Notes: generated from the sequence alone by a model not told the origin. A DNA stretch of 44,984 nucleotides from Coriobacteriia bacterium (GCA_030540225.1 JAUNWQ010000009.1:1-44984), one strand, 5' to 3'; counted from the first letter of the stretch, positions 33,828 to 42,687 are shown. Translations and numbers: made by a program.

Positions 33828-34559
33828 CTACCGAACGTTGCCGTACACGAGGGCAAGCTCCTCGGGCGACGCCCCCTTCACATATCGCGAGCGGAGGCGC
33901 GCCATGTTTACCCACACCCGGAGGCGATTGACCTCCCCATTGGGAAAACGCCGCGCCGACGTGCGAATACGATGCTTTGTCATGCCAAGCGGCTCGCCGA
34001 GGCGCTTCAGATTCAAGGCGAATTGGAAATCCTCCATAAGCGGCACATCGGGAAACATCCCCGCCTTAAAGAATAGGTCTCTCTCGATAAAGAGGCCCTG
34101 ATCGCCATACGAGATATGGCGGAACCTCACCCGCAAGTTCGACATCGCCTGGCACAACATGAGCACCGGGGTCAGCTTGCTGAAGCGGATGCCGAACGTC
34201 CCGACGCGCGTACGCGATAAAACCTCGCCGATTTCGCGAAAGGCCCCCTCGGGAAGCACGCTGTCGCAATGAAGAAAGAAGAGCACCTCGCCCTCAGCCG
34301 CTCGCGCACCCGTGTTGAGCGCGCCACCGCGCCCGCATCCCTCCTGGTCAATGAGGCAATAAGGGGCACGTACGCGGTCTCGTGTGCCGTCGGTGCTACC
34401 ACCGTCGACGAAGATCACCTCGCATTGATTCCCCGCGAAATCGATGCGGTCGAATTGGTCCTGCAGCGCATCGATAGTGGACACCTCGTTGAAGACGGGC
34501 ACGATGACCGAAACGCTCTTCGGACATTGACTACCCTCGACTGCCACCTGCGCACTCAT
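33828..34559 (-). CDS. Family 2 glycosyltransferase (selenodomain-associated type)
   Basis: 243 residues. GT2 fold: SVIVPVFNE at the N-terminus, VIFVDGGSTDGT with the first acidic site, GRGGALNTGARAAEGEVLFFLHCDSVLP with the HxD metal-binding motif, and PLMEDFQFALNLKRLG with the ED catalytic pair. The HCDS and GRGGALNTGA pattern is that of the small GT2 subgroup annotated as rSAM/selenodomain-associated (TIGR04283). It has no membrane helices, and the acceptor is unknown. The start ATG overlaps the previous stop codon (ATGA). Last gene of the five-gene operon. Confidence 0.85.
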   Translation of the reverse strand: MSAQVAVEGSQCPKSVSVIVPVFNEVSTIDALQDQFDRIDFAGNQCEVIFVDGGSTDGTRDRVRAPYCLIDQEGCGRGGALNTGARAAEGEVLFFLHCDSVLPEGAFREIGEVLSRTRVGTFGIRFSKLTPVLMLCQAMSNLRVRFRHISYGDQGLFIERDLFFKAGMFPDVPLMEDFQFALNLKRLGEPLGMTKHRIRTSARRFPNGEVNRLRVWVNMARLRSRYVKGASPEELALVYGNVR

Positions 34560-35377
34560 CGGATCGCCGCCTTCGCCCGATTGAGCACCGTCGTCGAAAC
34601 CGCCGGCGTTTCATCGACCCCCATCAGGGCAGACAGCGCGTGAACCACCCGAACGCTGCCGGCAAGGCCGCCCGAGCATTGGCGCCGCGCCCGCTCGAGT
34701 TTGCCCGCACACGAAGCGCAATACACGTACAGCACGGGTTCGTCCACGCCCGCACAGGCGCACTCGTGTGCCGCCGTCTCCAACACACGCTTGGCTGCGG
34801 TCATTGAGGCTTCAGACTGGGAAAGCTCGAAGTCGGCTCCGCAGCAAGCCGAGCATTTCGACACGAATACCGAGGGCTCGAGGAAATATGCCAGGTCATC
34901 AAGCCATTCTCGATGCGCACGATCGGGACAGGGAACGAACACCGCACCGGGAGTCGCAACGCGCGCGCAGTCGATGAGCCCGCGCTCGGTAAGATCGCGA
35001 AGGCAAGCATAGATAGTAACCTGAGAAATAGACCGGTCGAGCACCTCCGTGAACGCCGAGCCGCAATTCGGGCAGAGCGGCACCACCTCGCGCGCACCGA
35101 CACGCACCAGGCGCTCCTCGACGCGCGAAAGCTCCACGCGATACGCCTCGGGGCCTTTCAACCCCTCAAGCGGCAGGCCGCAGCAATCAAGGGCGAAGCT
35201 GACGCCGGGAACAGGGCGCAGCTCGTCCTTAAGGGCTGCAAGCGTCTTCGGGAAAAACGAGGGGAAGCCGCAACCAGGGAAAACGACGCTCCCCGCGCTT
35301 GCATGGCGCCAGTTCTTGAAAACGTAGTTCGTCTTCTCGAAGGCAGTCAACTTCGAGGGAAGCGAAGACAAGCCCAT
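34556..35377 (-). CDS. CCG-domain (HdrB/LldE-like) Fe-S protein
   Basis: 273 residues. Two Cys-rich repeats of the CCG type found in heterodisulfide reductase HdrB, LldE and GlpC: the first has GCGFPSFFP, LDCCGLPLEG and PLCPNCGSAF; the second has VPCPDRAHREW, SKCSACCGADFEL and YVYCASCAGKL. Such domains bind [4Fe-4S] or non-cubane clusters and take part in thiol-disulfide or organic-acid redox chemistry. No signal peptide and no catalytic partner subunit adjoin it. It starts 3 bases after the TVP38-like gene and overlaps the glycosyltransferase start, so the genes are translationally linked. Confidence 0.8.
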   Translation of the reverse strand: MGLSSLPSKLTAFEKTNYVFKNWRHASAGSVVFPGCGFPSFFPKTLAALKDELRPVPGVSFALDCCGLPLEGLKGPEAYRVELSRVEERLVRVGAREVVPLCPNCGSAFTEVLDRSISQVTIYACLRDLTERGLIDCARVATPGAVFVPCPDRAHREWLDDLAYFLEPSVFVSKCSACCGADFELSQSEASMTAAKRVLETAAHECACAGVDEPVLYVYCASCAGKLERARRQCSGGLAGSVRVVHALSALMGVDETPAVSTTVLNRAKAAIR

Positions 35378-35380
35378 CGT

Positions 35381-36136
35381 CTACTCTCCCCCTTCCCCAT
35401 CGTTACTCGAAATCGCATCTTCCAGGCCGTAGCGCCTCTTCAGCACCACAGCCACTCCAACCACCACCGCGCCGACGCCCAAGGCACACGCAAAGCACCA
35501 CAAGCCCGACGCACCCTGCGACACGCCGGCGCCAGCAAGCACGTACATCGCGGTGCCGGGAATCATGAACAGAAACGAAAACGCCGCATATGTCGCAACC
35601 TTCATATCGGTTACCCCATATGCGAAGTTTTGCAGGTTGTACGGGAACAGAGGCACAAGCCGCGTGATCGCGAGCAGGACCACAGCGTTCACGCCCGTCT
35701 CCTCGAAAAGCCATCGACGAAGATAGGCGTTGCGAAGGGCGCGCGGCCGTACCGCATCGCGCAGGAAGAATCGGCCGACGAGAAACGACAGCACCGCACC
35801 CACCGTCGCCGCCGCGACACACGCGATCGTCCCTAAAACGGGACCGAAGAGCGCCCCCGCCGCCAGCGCGAACACCATGCCCGGCAGCACGAGCACCGTG
35901 CAGCCCACCACCGTGCACAGAAAGTACACTGCAAGGGAAAGCGCAAGGTTCTCCTGCACGAGCATTTCCAGATTCGCCCACGGCCCGAACGCGGCAAGGC
36001 CCGCTTCCCCGCCGAAAAGGACGCTTGCGACCATGACAAGAAGGGCCAAACAGGCGAAAACCGCCGGTTTGACCCATTTCGGAAAGGAAGATGGCGAACC
36101 CTGCGGGCTCCTTTGAGAAGCGTCGAGGCTCAGCAC
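35381..36136 (-). CDS. TVP38/TMEM64 (VTT domain) membrane protein B
   Basis: 251 residues from a GTG at 36136 preceded by AGGAGGG; it overlaps the preceding stop by 7 bases (GTGCTGA). A longer open frame to 36256 is only a shadow of the upstream gene. About six hydrophobic segments; the VTT core includes LVLPGMVFALAAGALFGP, a re-entrant-type GTIACVAAATVGAVLSFLVGRF and ITRLVPLFPYNLQNFAYG with its conserved Arg and Pro. The family includes DedA-like proteins proposed to move lipids or oxyanions. A small basic C-terminal tail ends in the cytoplasm. Confidence 0.9.
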   Translation of the reverse strand: MLSLDASQRSPQGSPSSFPKWVKPAVFACLALLVMVASVLFGGEAGLAAFGPWANLEMLVQENLALSLAVYFLCTVVGCTVLVLPGMVFALAAGALFGPVLGTIACVAAATVGAVLSFLVGRFFLRDAVRPRALRNAYLRRWLFEETGVNAVVLLAITRLVPLFPYNLQNFAYGVTDMKVATYAAFSFLFMIPGTAMYVLAGAGVSQGASGLWCFACALGVGAVVVGVAVVLKRRYGLEDAISSNDGEGGE

Positions 36137-36927
36137 TTGCCCTCCTGAGCACCCGCCGCGTCGTCCGCGCACGTCATATCGAGCACGTCCGCGCCCTGCG
36201 AAACGCCCGTCGCCGCGTCTGCCCCCTCCTTGCCGCGCGATGCATGCTCGCGGCAAAGCTGTCGCGCCAAAACAGCGAGCGCCGCGAGCGCAAAGAGAAT
36301 GAGCAGAGCCGTGACCAGCATCTTTGCACCACCAGTGAGCATACCGCCCACATAGGAATACACAATCGTCGCCGGAAGCTGCCCGATGCCCGTCGCAATC
36401 ATGAAGCCCTTGAAAGACATCGAGGTCAAGGCTGCGAAGTAGCTCACGAAGTCGAACGAGACGAACGGGAGCAGGCGCGCGATGAGCACGCTTTGGTCTC
36501 CATGCCGCTCGAAAAACCGCTCAATGGTCGCAAGTCCCGTCTTCGAGCACAGCTTCTCGATCGCTTCGCGCCCAAGCGACCGAGCAATCCAAAAGCAGAC
36601 CGCCGCTCCCGCCATGGCGCTCGTCCACGACAGAATCGCTCCCTGCCACCAGCCGAAGAGGTTCGCGTTCGCGAACGTCAGGATGAAAGCAGGCAGGGGC
36701 GCCGCAACCGACTGGAAGATCATCAGGGCAAACGACACCACGGCGGCCCATGCGCCATACGACGCCATGAAATCGCGCATCTCCGCGAAGTCACCGGTCG
36801 AGAAACGGCGACACAGATCGTTCACGAATGAGTTCACGCTCGGAACAGCGAAATACGCCACAGCGGCCGCCACAACGACGACCGCGATGGCGATTCGCGA
36901 TACCCAAGCGTTGCGCTTGGAAGCCAT
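36130..36927 (-). CDS. TVP38/TMEM64 (VTT domain) membrane protein A
   Basis: 265 residues. Signal anchor at 10-28; VTT core with QSVAAPLPAFILTFANANLFG, GAILSWTSAMAGAAVCFWIAR and LIARLLPFVSFDFVSYFAALT; last helix about 205-225; then a hydrophilic tail of 40 residues containing three Cys. It pairs with the homologous protein encoded immediately downstream, and begins 19 bases after the rhodanese lipoprotein gene. In E. coli, two TVP38-type genes and a rhodanese share the ydjXYZ-ynjABCDE cluster, so the association recurs. Likely transport or lipid-handling function. Confidence 0.9.
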   Translation of the reverse strand: MASKRNAWVSRIAIAVVVVAAAVAYFAVPSVNSFVNDLCRRFSTGDFAEMRDFMASYGAWAAVVSFALMIFQSVAAPLPAFILTFANANLFGWWQGAILSWTSAMAGAAVCFWIARSLGREAIEKLCSKTGLATIERFFERHGDQSVLIARLLPFVSFDFVSYFAALTSMSFKGFMIATGIGQLPATIVYSYVGGMLTGGAKMLVTALLILFALAALAVLARQLCREHASRGKEGADAATGVSQGADVLDMTCADDAAGAQEGKC

Positions 36928-36946
36928 ATATTCCTACCTGGGGAAA

Positions 36947-37474
36947 CTAAGCTTCGGTTGCGCCGGTCCAAGCCTTCATGCCGCCCTCGAGGGTGAACAC
37001 GTTGTCCATGTTCGCGCCGATGACGGAAAGCACGTTAGTGCCGGCCTGGGCATAGCTCTTACCGGAGTAGCAGATGAGTACAAGCTTCTTGTCCGCGCCG
37101 TTCTCGGAACCAGTAGCATCCTTAAGGGCCGCCTTCATCGTGTCGACGCCGTTTTGGAAGTCGCCGCCCTTGCAAGCGTCCATGTCAGCCGCGATAGCGC
37201 CCTTGATGTGGCCCGCCTTGTAGTCATCGGCCTTGCGCAGGTCGATGAACACGTAATCGGAGGAATCAAGGTTAGCCTCGGCATCCGCTGGGGTGATGTA
37301 CTTCATGGCGACGTCGGACTCGGGAGCCTTGACCTCGTCGGTGGCCGCAGCCTTCTGCTCGGTAGCGGCAGAATCGGACTTCTTCTCGGCGTTGTCGGAA
37401 TTGCCCGAGCAACCAGCGAGGACGCCGCCCGCGAGGGCGAGAGTGCATACGACAGCGAAAACCTTCTTCATCAT
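36947..37474 (-). CDS. Rhodanese-domain lipoprotein
   Basis: 175 residues from ATG 37474, 10 bases after AAGGAG; a second ATG follows directly. Lipobox LAGC with Cys22 after a short hydrophobic signal, so it is anchored to the outer face of the cytoplasmic membrane. Residues 25-55 are a Lys/Ala/Glu-rich linker. The rhodanese domain spans 57-172: YVFIDLRKADDYKAGHIKGA and the active-site loop CYSGKSY with Cys135. It transfers sulfane sulfur, or possibly binds selenium or other chalcogens, outside the cell membrane. First gene of the five-gene minus-strand operon. The 221-base upstream gap has no clear gene. Confidence 0.9.
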   Translation of the reverse strand: MMKKVFAVVCTLALAGGVLAGCSGNSDNAEKKSDSAATEQKAAATDEVKAPESDVAMKYITPADAEANLDSSDYVFIDLRKADDYKAGHIKGAIAADMDACKGGDFQNGVDTMKAALKDATGSENGADKKLVLICYSGKSYAQAGTNVLSVIGANMDNVFTLEGGMKAWTGATEA

Positions 37475-37695
37475 GGTGAGGCATCTCCTTATATTGATTT
37501 GTACGAGATTGTCAGCCTTTAAGACGACGCAGAATCGCCATGACCTAAAGCCCACCCTTGATCTGGGCACCGCGCGCAAGGCAGAAAGGCGCGAATAACT
37601 TGCCCGATAATACCCGTTGCAGAATGGGCATTCGGTTGGTAAGGCCGTGTGAGATAATATCATGCACCACTCAAATAACGCAAATCCAGCCTGCG

Positions 37696-38205
37696 CTATT
37701 CGGAAGCAAGCGGCCTCTTTTTCAGGTAAAAGCCGCGGCGATGCAACTCGGCGACGAGCGTTTCCACCAAAAGGGGGAGCGCCGAGCGCACAGGCTCGGT
37801 CAAATCCATCGCATACTCGGAAGGAGACATGTTGGCAACCTGCATCCCCAGGCAATAGCCCTCGGCCTCGTACCCAAGAAGCGACGCGGCGTCGAAAAGG
37901 TCGACGAGCTTCAAATCGTGCAACGAGGCCATCGCGCCTGTATGCCTGGCCATGGCGTCGGGCGAGAAACGATACACCGTACCCGGGGCATCGCCTGTGC
38001 CATCAACCGCATCGACCGTGATGATCACGTCGAAGCTCTCCACGTAGGGAAGCATGTCTAAGCTCATGCAACCGACGTCGAAGAGGCGCACATTACTAGG
38101 AACCTCATAATCGCGCAGGACGATATCGTACACAGCAGGTCCCACGCCTTCGTCGAGCATGAGCCGGTTTCCCACGCAGAAAACGGCGGCTTTCCTCTCC
38201 CCCAT
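37696..38205 (-). CDS. hyaD: [NiFe]-hydrogenase maturation protease
   Basis: 169 residues from ATG 38205, 4 bases after the preceding stop; a longer open frame to 38262 overlaps that gene. HyaD/HybD family: FCVGNRLMLDEGVGPAV carries the first nickel-sensing acid (Glu19), VDAVDG the second (Asp65 or 68), and His88 or His96 the third. The enzyme clips the C-terminal extension from the hydrogenase large subunit after nickel insertion, here presumably the 20-residue tail of the protein encoded at 39507. Cytoplasmic. Other hyp maturation genes are outside the window. Confidence 0.93.
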   Translation of the reverse strand: MGERKAAVFCVGNRLMLDEGVGPAVYDIVLRDYEVPSNVRLFDVGCMSLDMLPYVESFDVIITVDAVDGTGDAPGTVYRFSPDAMARHTGAMASLHDLKLVDLFDAASLLGYEAEGYCLGMQVANMSPSEYAMDLTEPVRSALPLLVETLVAELHRRGFYLKKRPLASE

Positions 38206-38209
38206 GCGC

Positions 38210-38641
38210 TTAAGCCCCCAATCCCGGACGGATGACGAGGTTGTAGTAAGTGGCTGCAGCAATCATCACGCAGCCCACGATGACGGAAACGATAGCCCAG
38301 ATCCTCTCGCGCGAGAGATACTTCTCGCGCGAGACACCGTGTTCTGCCGCACGATGCGCCGCAAACGGCTGGCTCACGATGGAAAAGGCCACCGTAGCCG
38401 CGGTCAGAAGCACAAATACGATCACTGCGAACACGATGGAAAGCGCGCTCGGAGTCGCAAACGCCGCGTAGAAGGTGTTGTCGGCGAAAAGCCAGATCGG
38501 ATAAAACAAGATGGTAGCCCACATACCGTGCGCCGGCCCCCAGATAGGCGGCAAGAAAAGCGCGCCAATGTTCACGCGCGGAACGCCCTTCAGGAACTTC
38601 TCTTCGCGGGCAATTTCCTCATCAGTGAGCTCACGTGCCAT
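38210..38641 (-). CDS. Small membrane protein of hydrogenase operon
   Basis: About 143 residues from ATG 38641; GTG 38653 is a weaker alternative. Polar N-terminus RELTDEEIAREEKFLKG, a short conserved-looking PRVNIGALFLPPIWGPAHG, then three hydrophobic segments (about 38-56, 65-88 and 115-137) with a basic loop between the last two. No cofactor ligands visible. Family not recognised. It lies between the hydrogenase structural genes and the protease gene, past an intrinsic terminator, so its expression is probably lower than theirs. Confidence 0.8.
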   Translation of the reverse strand: MARELTDEEIAREEKFLKGVPRVNIGALFLPPIWGPAHGMWATILFYPIWLFADNTFYAAFATPSALSIVFAVIVFVLLTAATVAFSIVSQPFAAHRAAEHGVSREKYLSRERIWAIVSVIVGCVMIAAATYYNLVIRPGLGA

Positions 38642-38760
38642 GACGACGCGCACCTCTCTCTACTCCGTCGGTTACGAAACAATGGGATTGCGATTTGCAG
38701 CATATGCCTCGGTGCGCGCGCTTTCGAAAAGGGCGCGCACCGCCTGCAAGCTGCGAAGAT

Positions 38761-38790
38761 AAAAGGAGCCCGCTTTTGACGGCGGGCTCC
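38761..38790 (-). terminator. Intrinsic terminator after hydrogenase cytochrome b gene
   Basis: On the minus strand GGAGCCCGC (38790-38782) pairs with GCGGGCTCC (38773-38765) around an 8-base loop and is followed by TTTTATC. It starts 16 bases after the cytochrome b stop and before the accessory genes, so it probably gives partial termination. Confidence 0.88.
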
Positions 38791-38806
38791 CTCACGTTGC
38801 AAACGC

Positions 38807-39505
38807 CTAGTGCTTCTCGGACTCGCCGAGGTCGTCCTCGCCCACGATGGTGTGGGTATCGGGGTCGTACACCAGTCCGCCATGCTCTTTCCAGAGGAAC
38901 ATGAGCTTGGTCGGAGCAATGCCTTCGATATTCGCCAGGTAAACATGGATGAACATGAAGATGATGAAGATGTACATCATGAAGTAGTGGATGATGCGCA
39001 TCGACATAAGACCGCCAACGAGGTTCGTGCCGGCAGCGAAGAACGGCAGGTTCATCGTCGGCACCCACAGGCACATGCCGGTGTAGAACATCACGATGAT
39101 GAGCACCGGAATGAACAGGTAGGAAATCTTCTGAGGAACGCCAAGCTTTGCTCCCAGCGGATGGTCCTTCTTCAGGAACAGGTAGTACTTAATCCAGATA
39201 AGACCCTGATGACGGTTATCCTTCTGCGGCAACCAGGTCTTGTAGTCGGTGACCTGCTTGCGCGTGCCGCCCGTCGGCGCCGTCTTCACGAAGAACGCGG
39301 CGATGATGCGGAACACGCAGTTCAGGAAAATCACGAATCCGAAGAACACGTGCATGCCGCGCGCCAGGCTCTCGAAATAGGGCCAGAACGGGAAATGGAT
39401 GCAGAAACCGGTGACGATCAGGACGATCATCGCGATAAGGTTGATCCAGTGGGTGATGACGAAAACGAGAGGATGCGCCTCACGGTAGTGTGCAAGATGT
39501 GCCAT
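38807..39505 (-). CDS. hyaC: [NiFe]-hydrogenase cytochrome b subunit
   Basis: 232 residues, four to five membrane helices. Heme-ligating His candidates lie in pairs on helices: THWIN (about 19) and MHVFFG (about 52) in the first half, IIHYFM and FIHVYLAN in the second. It accepts electrons from the small subunit and reduces menaquinone, anchoring the enzyme. Begins one base after the large-subunit stop codon and ends with a hydrophilic Asp/Glu-rich tail in the cytoplasm. An intrinsic terminator follows. Confidence 0.93.
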   Translation of the reverse strand: MAHLAHYREAHPLVFVITHWINLIAMIVLIVTGFCIHFPFWPYFESLARGMHVFFGFVIFLNCVFRIIAAFFVKTAPTGGTRKQVTDYKTWLPQKDNRHQGLIWIKYYLFLKKDHPLGAKLGVPQKISYLFIPVLIIVMFYTGMCLWVPTMNLPFFAAGTNLVGGLMSMRIIHYFMMYIFIIFMFIHVYLANIEGIAPTKLMFLWKEHGGLVYDPDTHTIVGEDDLGESEKH

Positions 39506-39506
39506 C

Positions 39507-41171
39507 CTACTTCACCCCCCAAGGGCTCGTAACGGTTTCAAAATGCTTGCCCGTGGCAGGCTCGGTCACATGCACGGCGCAAGCGGTGCAGGGATCGAAG
39601 CTGTGAACGGTGCGCAGCGCGTTAATCGGCTTTTTGATGTCGCCGACCGGCACGCCGATGAGCCCCTGCTCGAGCGGGCCGTACTCGCCCTTCTCGTTGT
39701 GAGGAGCGAGGTTCCACGTGGACGGAATGATGATCTGGTAGCCCTGAATGCGGCCGTTTTCGACCTTCTCGGCATGGTAGAGTGCGCCACGAGGTGCCTC
39801 CCAGAGACCCTCGCCCTCGCCGGAGATGCGTGCGGGCTCGCGGAAGTACTCGCTATCGCCGCTCTTCACGGCCTCGATGAGCTCGTCGACCCATTCCTTC
39901 ATGAGGCTTGCAATGTAGAGCGTCTCGACCTGGCGGATGCCGGTACGACCGAGCGTGGAGCCGAGCGCGTTCAGGTTGCCCGGCGCGCCGAGCGCCTCGA
40001 GCACCGCGTCGACGTGCTTCACGATGAAGGGCACGTTGCGCTTGTAGGCAACGAGGATACGGGAAAGCGAGCCCGCCTCCATCGGCTTGCCGTCGTAACC
40101 CGGGCACTTGACCCAGGAGTAGCGGTCATTGACCGTATCCGAACCGTCCTTGTAGTACTCGGTGTACTCGGGCTCGGTGGTGTAGTCAGGAGCCTGACGG
40201 GTTGCATCGCCCTTGTACCAGGAATGGCCCACGTACTCGGCGATCTTCGAGGTATCGACGTCCTCGAGCTTGAGGCCGTCCTGCAGGACGCCTGCCGGCA
40301 TGTAGCGCTCGTTCAAGAGCATGCTCTTGTTCTCGAACACACCCCAAGCGATGTAGCGGCCGCAGCCCTTGCCCCAGTTGAGAGCGTCCGTGTAGTACGG
40401 CGCGAGGGCGAGCACGTCAGGAAGCATGGTCGCTTCGACCCAGTTGTACACCTCGTCGACGAGGTACTTCAGGTCATCGAGCTTGCTCGAGGTGGGAACG
40501 AACGCGGTGCCGCCAGGAACGATGGTCATGACGTGGGGCATCTTGCCGCCGAGCAGAGCCGCAATCTCGGAAGCCTTTGCCTGCATCTTGAGAGCCTCAA
40601 GATAGTGCGCAGTGAGGATGAGGTCGAGCTCCGCAGGAAGCTTGTAGCCCGTGCCGTCCTCGGCATCAAACCAGTTGCCCGAGAAGATGGACAGCTGGCC
40701 GTTGTCGGCGAACTTGGAGAGGCGCTCCTTCAAGGCGTACATGTCGCTTGCGGTGGCGCAACCCTGGGCAGCTGCCAGGTCGTACGCGTCGCCGACGTTC
40801 GCCTTCAGAGCGTTCAGCGGGTTCACGTAGTCAAGGCCGGCCAGGTTGTAGAACCACAGGATGTGGCTGTGCAGGAACTGGGCGCCCTCGATCAGGTTTC
40901 GGATGATGCGCGCGTTGTTGGAAATCTCGATGCCGTAAGCCTTCTCAGCGGCGATCGAGGAGGCGTGGGCATGGGAAACCGGGCAAACGCCGCAGATGCG
41001 CTCGACGATCTGAGCCGCATCCTCGGGGGTGCGGTCCTTCACGACGAGCTCCATGCCGCGGAAGCAGCCGCCCGAGACCCACGCATCGGAGACCTTGCCG
41101 TTCTCGACTTCCATCTCGACGCGGAGATGGCCTTCGATACGGGTAATCGGGTCAATGATAGAACGGGTCAT
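39507..41171 (-). CDS. hyaB: [NiFe]-hydrogenase large subunit
   Basis: 554 residues. Both nickel-binding motifs are present: RICGVCPVSHAH (Cys60, Cys63) and DPCTACAVH (Cys528, Cys531, His534). The 20 residues after His534 are the expected C-terminal extension removed by the maturation protease. Membrane-bound group 1 type, judged by its small-subunit and cytochrome partners. It oxidises H2 on the outer side of the membrane, exported with the Tat-targeted small subunit. Its ATG directly abuts the small-subunit stop codon. Confidence 0.97.
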   Translation of the reverse strand: MTRSIIDPITRIEGHLRVEMEVENGKVSDAWVSGGCFRGMELVVKDRTPEDAAQIVERICGVCPVSHAHASSIAAEKAYGIEISNNARIIRNLIEGAQFLHSHILWFYNLAGLDYVNPLNALKANVGDAYDLAAAQGCATASDMYALKERLSKFADNGQLSIFSGNWFDAEDGTGYKLPAELDLILTAHYLEALKMQAKASEIAALLGGKMPHVMTIVPGGTAFVPTSSKLDDLKYLVDEVYNWVEATMLPDVLALAPYYTDALNWGKGCGRYIAWGVFENKSMLLNERYMPAGVLQDGLKLEDVDTSKIAEYVGHSWYKGDATRQAPDYTTEPEYTEYYKDGSDTVNDRYSWVKCPGYDGKPMEAGSLSRILVAYKRNVPFIVKHVDAVLEALGAPGNLNALGSTLGRTGIRQVETLYIASLMKEWVDELIEAVKSGDSEYFREPARISGEGEGLWEAPRGALYHAEKVENGRIQGYQIIIPSTWNLAPHNEKGEYGPLEQGLIGVPVGDIKKPINALRTVHSFDPCTACAVHVTEPATGKHFETVTSPWGVK

Positions 41172-42497
41172 TTACTCCTGACCTCCTTCCGTATCGTTTT
41201 TCTTCAGGTCGGGACGAACGCCGATGGTGTCGTAGAGGCGCTCTTTCTGGCTGAGGTTGCCGGAATTCTCCTTGCAAGCCTGCGCCTTTTCCTCGTCGGT
41301 AAGGTCGTAGGTGCCGATGGAGTTCTCGGGATGATCCTTATCCCACTTGCGGATGGTCTCGAAGTCCGCGCCGCCGTCCATGCGTCCGGTGGCCTTCATG
41401 CCGAAGCCGTGCACGACGAGCGCTGCGGCAACGAGGCCGGTGAGCGTGAGGGCGATCGTGCCAGGCTGAACCATCCAGTCGCCAATGCGAAGGTCGCGAT
41501 GGCGCTTGTAGAACGGGGTGTTCACCTCGACCCAGTTGTCGCCCGGATCGTTGGGGTTCGCCTCGCAGCAGCCGATGCAGGGAGAACCAGCCTGCACGCA
41601 CCAGCTGCGGCGGTTGTTCCACATCGTGATGCCGCACGTGGACTTCGTCTGCGGACCGCGGCAGCCGAGCGGATAGAGGCAGTAACCCTTTGCCTCTTCC
41701 TCGGAGCCGAACTTGTAGACGAACTCGCCGTTCTCGAAGTGACCGCGGCGCTCGCAATTGTCGTGGATGGTCTGGCCGAAGATGCCCTCGGGCTTGTTGT
41801 CGCTCGTGAGCTTGAGCTGCTTGCTGTCGAGCATGATCACGTCGACGAGCACAGAAACGAGCCACTCGGGGTTCGCCGGGCAGCCGGGGATGTTCACGAC
41901 GGGAACCTCGATACCGGACTTCTTCAGGAACTGCTCGACGCCGAGCGCATCGGAAGAGTTCGGGTGAGCGCCCATCCAGCCGCCGTTCACGGCGCAAGAG
42001 CCGAGCGCGACAACCGTCTTCGCGTTCTTGGCAGCCTCGATCAGATGCTCGGTGCCGGGCTTATCGGCGACGCGAAGCGCCTGGCCGCCCCAGCCCTCGA
42101 GCACAGCGCCCTCGTACACGAGAACGTAGTTGCCGGATTCGATCGTCTGCTCCTTGGCTTCCTCCATCGACCAACCTGCCGCCGCAGAAAGCGTCTCGGA
42201 GTAGTTGAGTGACAGAAGTTCAAGCACAACCTCTGCCGGATCGGGAGTCTCAACCTGAGCGAAGGACTCCGTGCAGCCTGTGCACGATGCGCCCTCGATC
42301 CAGATGACAGGATACAGGTTACCCTTAGTTGCACCGATAACGGAGTTTTCCAATGCAGAAGCAACGCGCGGAGCCGCGAGCTCGGAAAGTCCTGCTGCGA
42401 CCGCGATCGTACCGCAAAGCTTCATGAAGCTGCGTCGCGTAACCCCCCGCGCTTCGAGCATACCGGAAAACTCGGAAGCAGTAGCTTCGTTTACCAT
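41172..42497 (-). CDS. hyaA: [NiFe]-hydrogenase small subunit, Tat-exported
   Basis: 441 residues from ATG 42497, 7 bases after AGGAGG; GTG 42503 would be only one base from it. Tat signal: TRRSFMKLCGT (Arg21, Arg22) followed by a hydrophobic stretch to about residue 50. Cluster ligands: ASCTGC, GSCAVNGG and PGCPANPEW for the proximal cluster, HDNCERRG with CLYPLGCRGPQTKSTC for the distal cluster, and CVQAG with CIGCCEANP for the medial cluster. A C-terminal membrane helix (about 345-370) follows, then an unusually long hydrophilic tail of some 70 residues. First gene of the operon. Confidence 0.96.
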   Translation of the reverse strand: MVNEATASEFSGMLEARGVTRRSFMKLCGTIAVAAGLSELAAPRVASALENSVIGATKGNLYPVIWIEGASCTGCTESFAQVETPDPAEVVLELLSLNYSETLSAAAGWSMEEAKEQTIESGNYVLVYEGAVLEGWGGQALRVADKPGTEHLIEAAKNAKTVVALGSCAVNGGWMGAHPNSSDALGVEQFLKKSGIEVPVVNIPGCPANPEWLVSVLVDVIMLDSKQLKLTSDNKPEGIFGQTIHDNCERRGHFENGEFVYKFGSEEEAKGYCLYPLGCRGPQTKSTCGITMWNNRRSWCVQAGSPCIGCCEANPNDPGDNWVEVNTPFYKRHRDLRIGDWMVQPGTIALTLTGLVAAALVVHGFGMKATGRMDGGADFETIRKWDKDHPENSIGTYDLTDEEKAQACKENSGNLSQKERLYDTIGVRPDLKKNDTEGGQE

Positions 42498-42579
42498 GTG
42501 CACACCTCCTCTTTCTCTCTCTCAAAAATCGATTACGGAGTGCCCGCGCATACCGATCCGTGCATGCGCGAACGTTCCT

Positions 42580-42687
42580 TGTATAAAACCTAGCCATTGT
42601 ATGCGCATTATGTTACGGAATAAACGCAGAGGGATGAAAAAATAGGTGCTTGTACCGAAAATGTTACGTCAATATCGCTATGTAACA
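42580..42687 (-). promoter_or_regulatory. hya promoter region with three TGTTAC boxes
   Basis: A -10-like TATACA (42585-42580, minus strand) lies about 83 bases before hyaA. TGTTAC occurs on the + strand at 42611-42616 and 42662-42667, and inverted as GTAACA at 42682-42687; the last two form an inverted repeat with 14 bases between. The first sits where the -35 box would be. This pattern suggests binding of a dimeric regulator whose identity is not known. Confidence 0.4.

Noticed and set aside
37601..37627. Hairpin TGCCC/GGGCA after the hydrogenase protease gene
   Set aside because: Five-base stem with a 17-base loop and no T-run; too weak to call a terminator.
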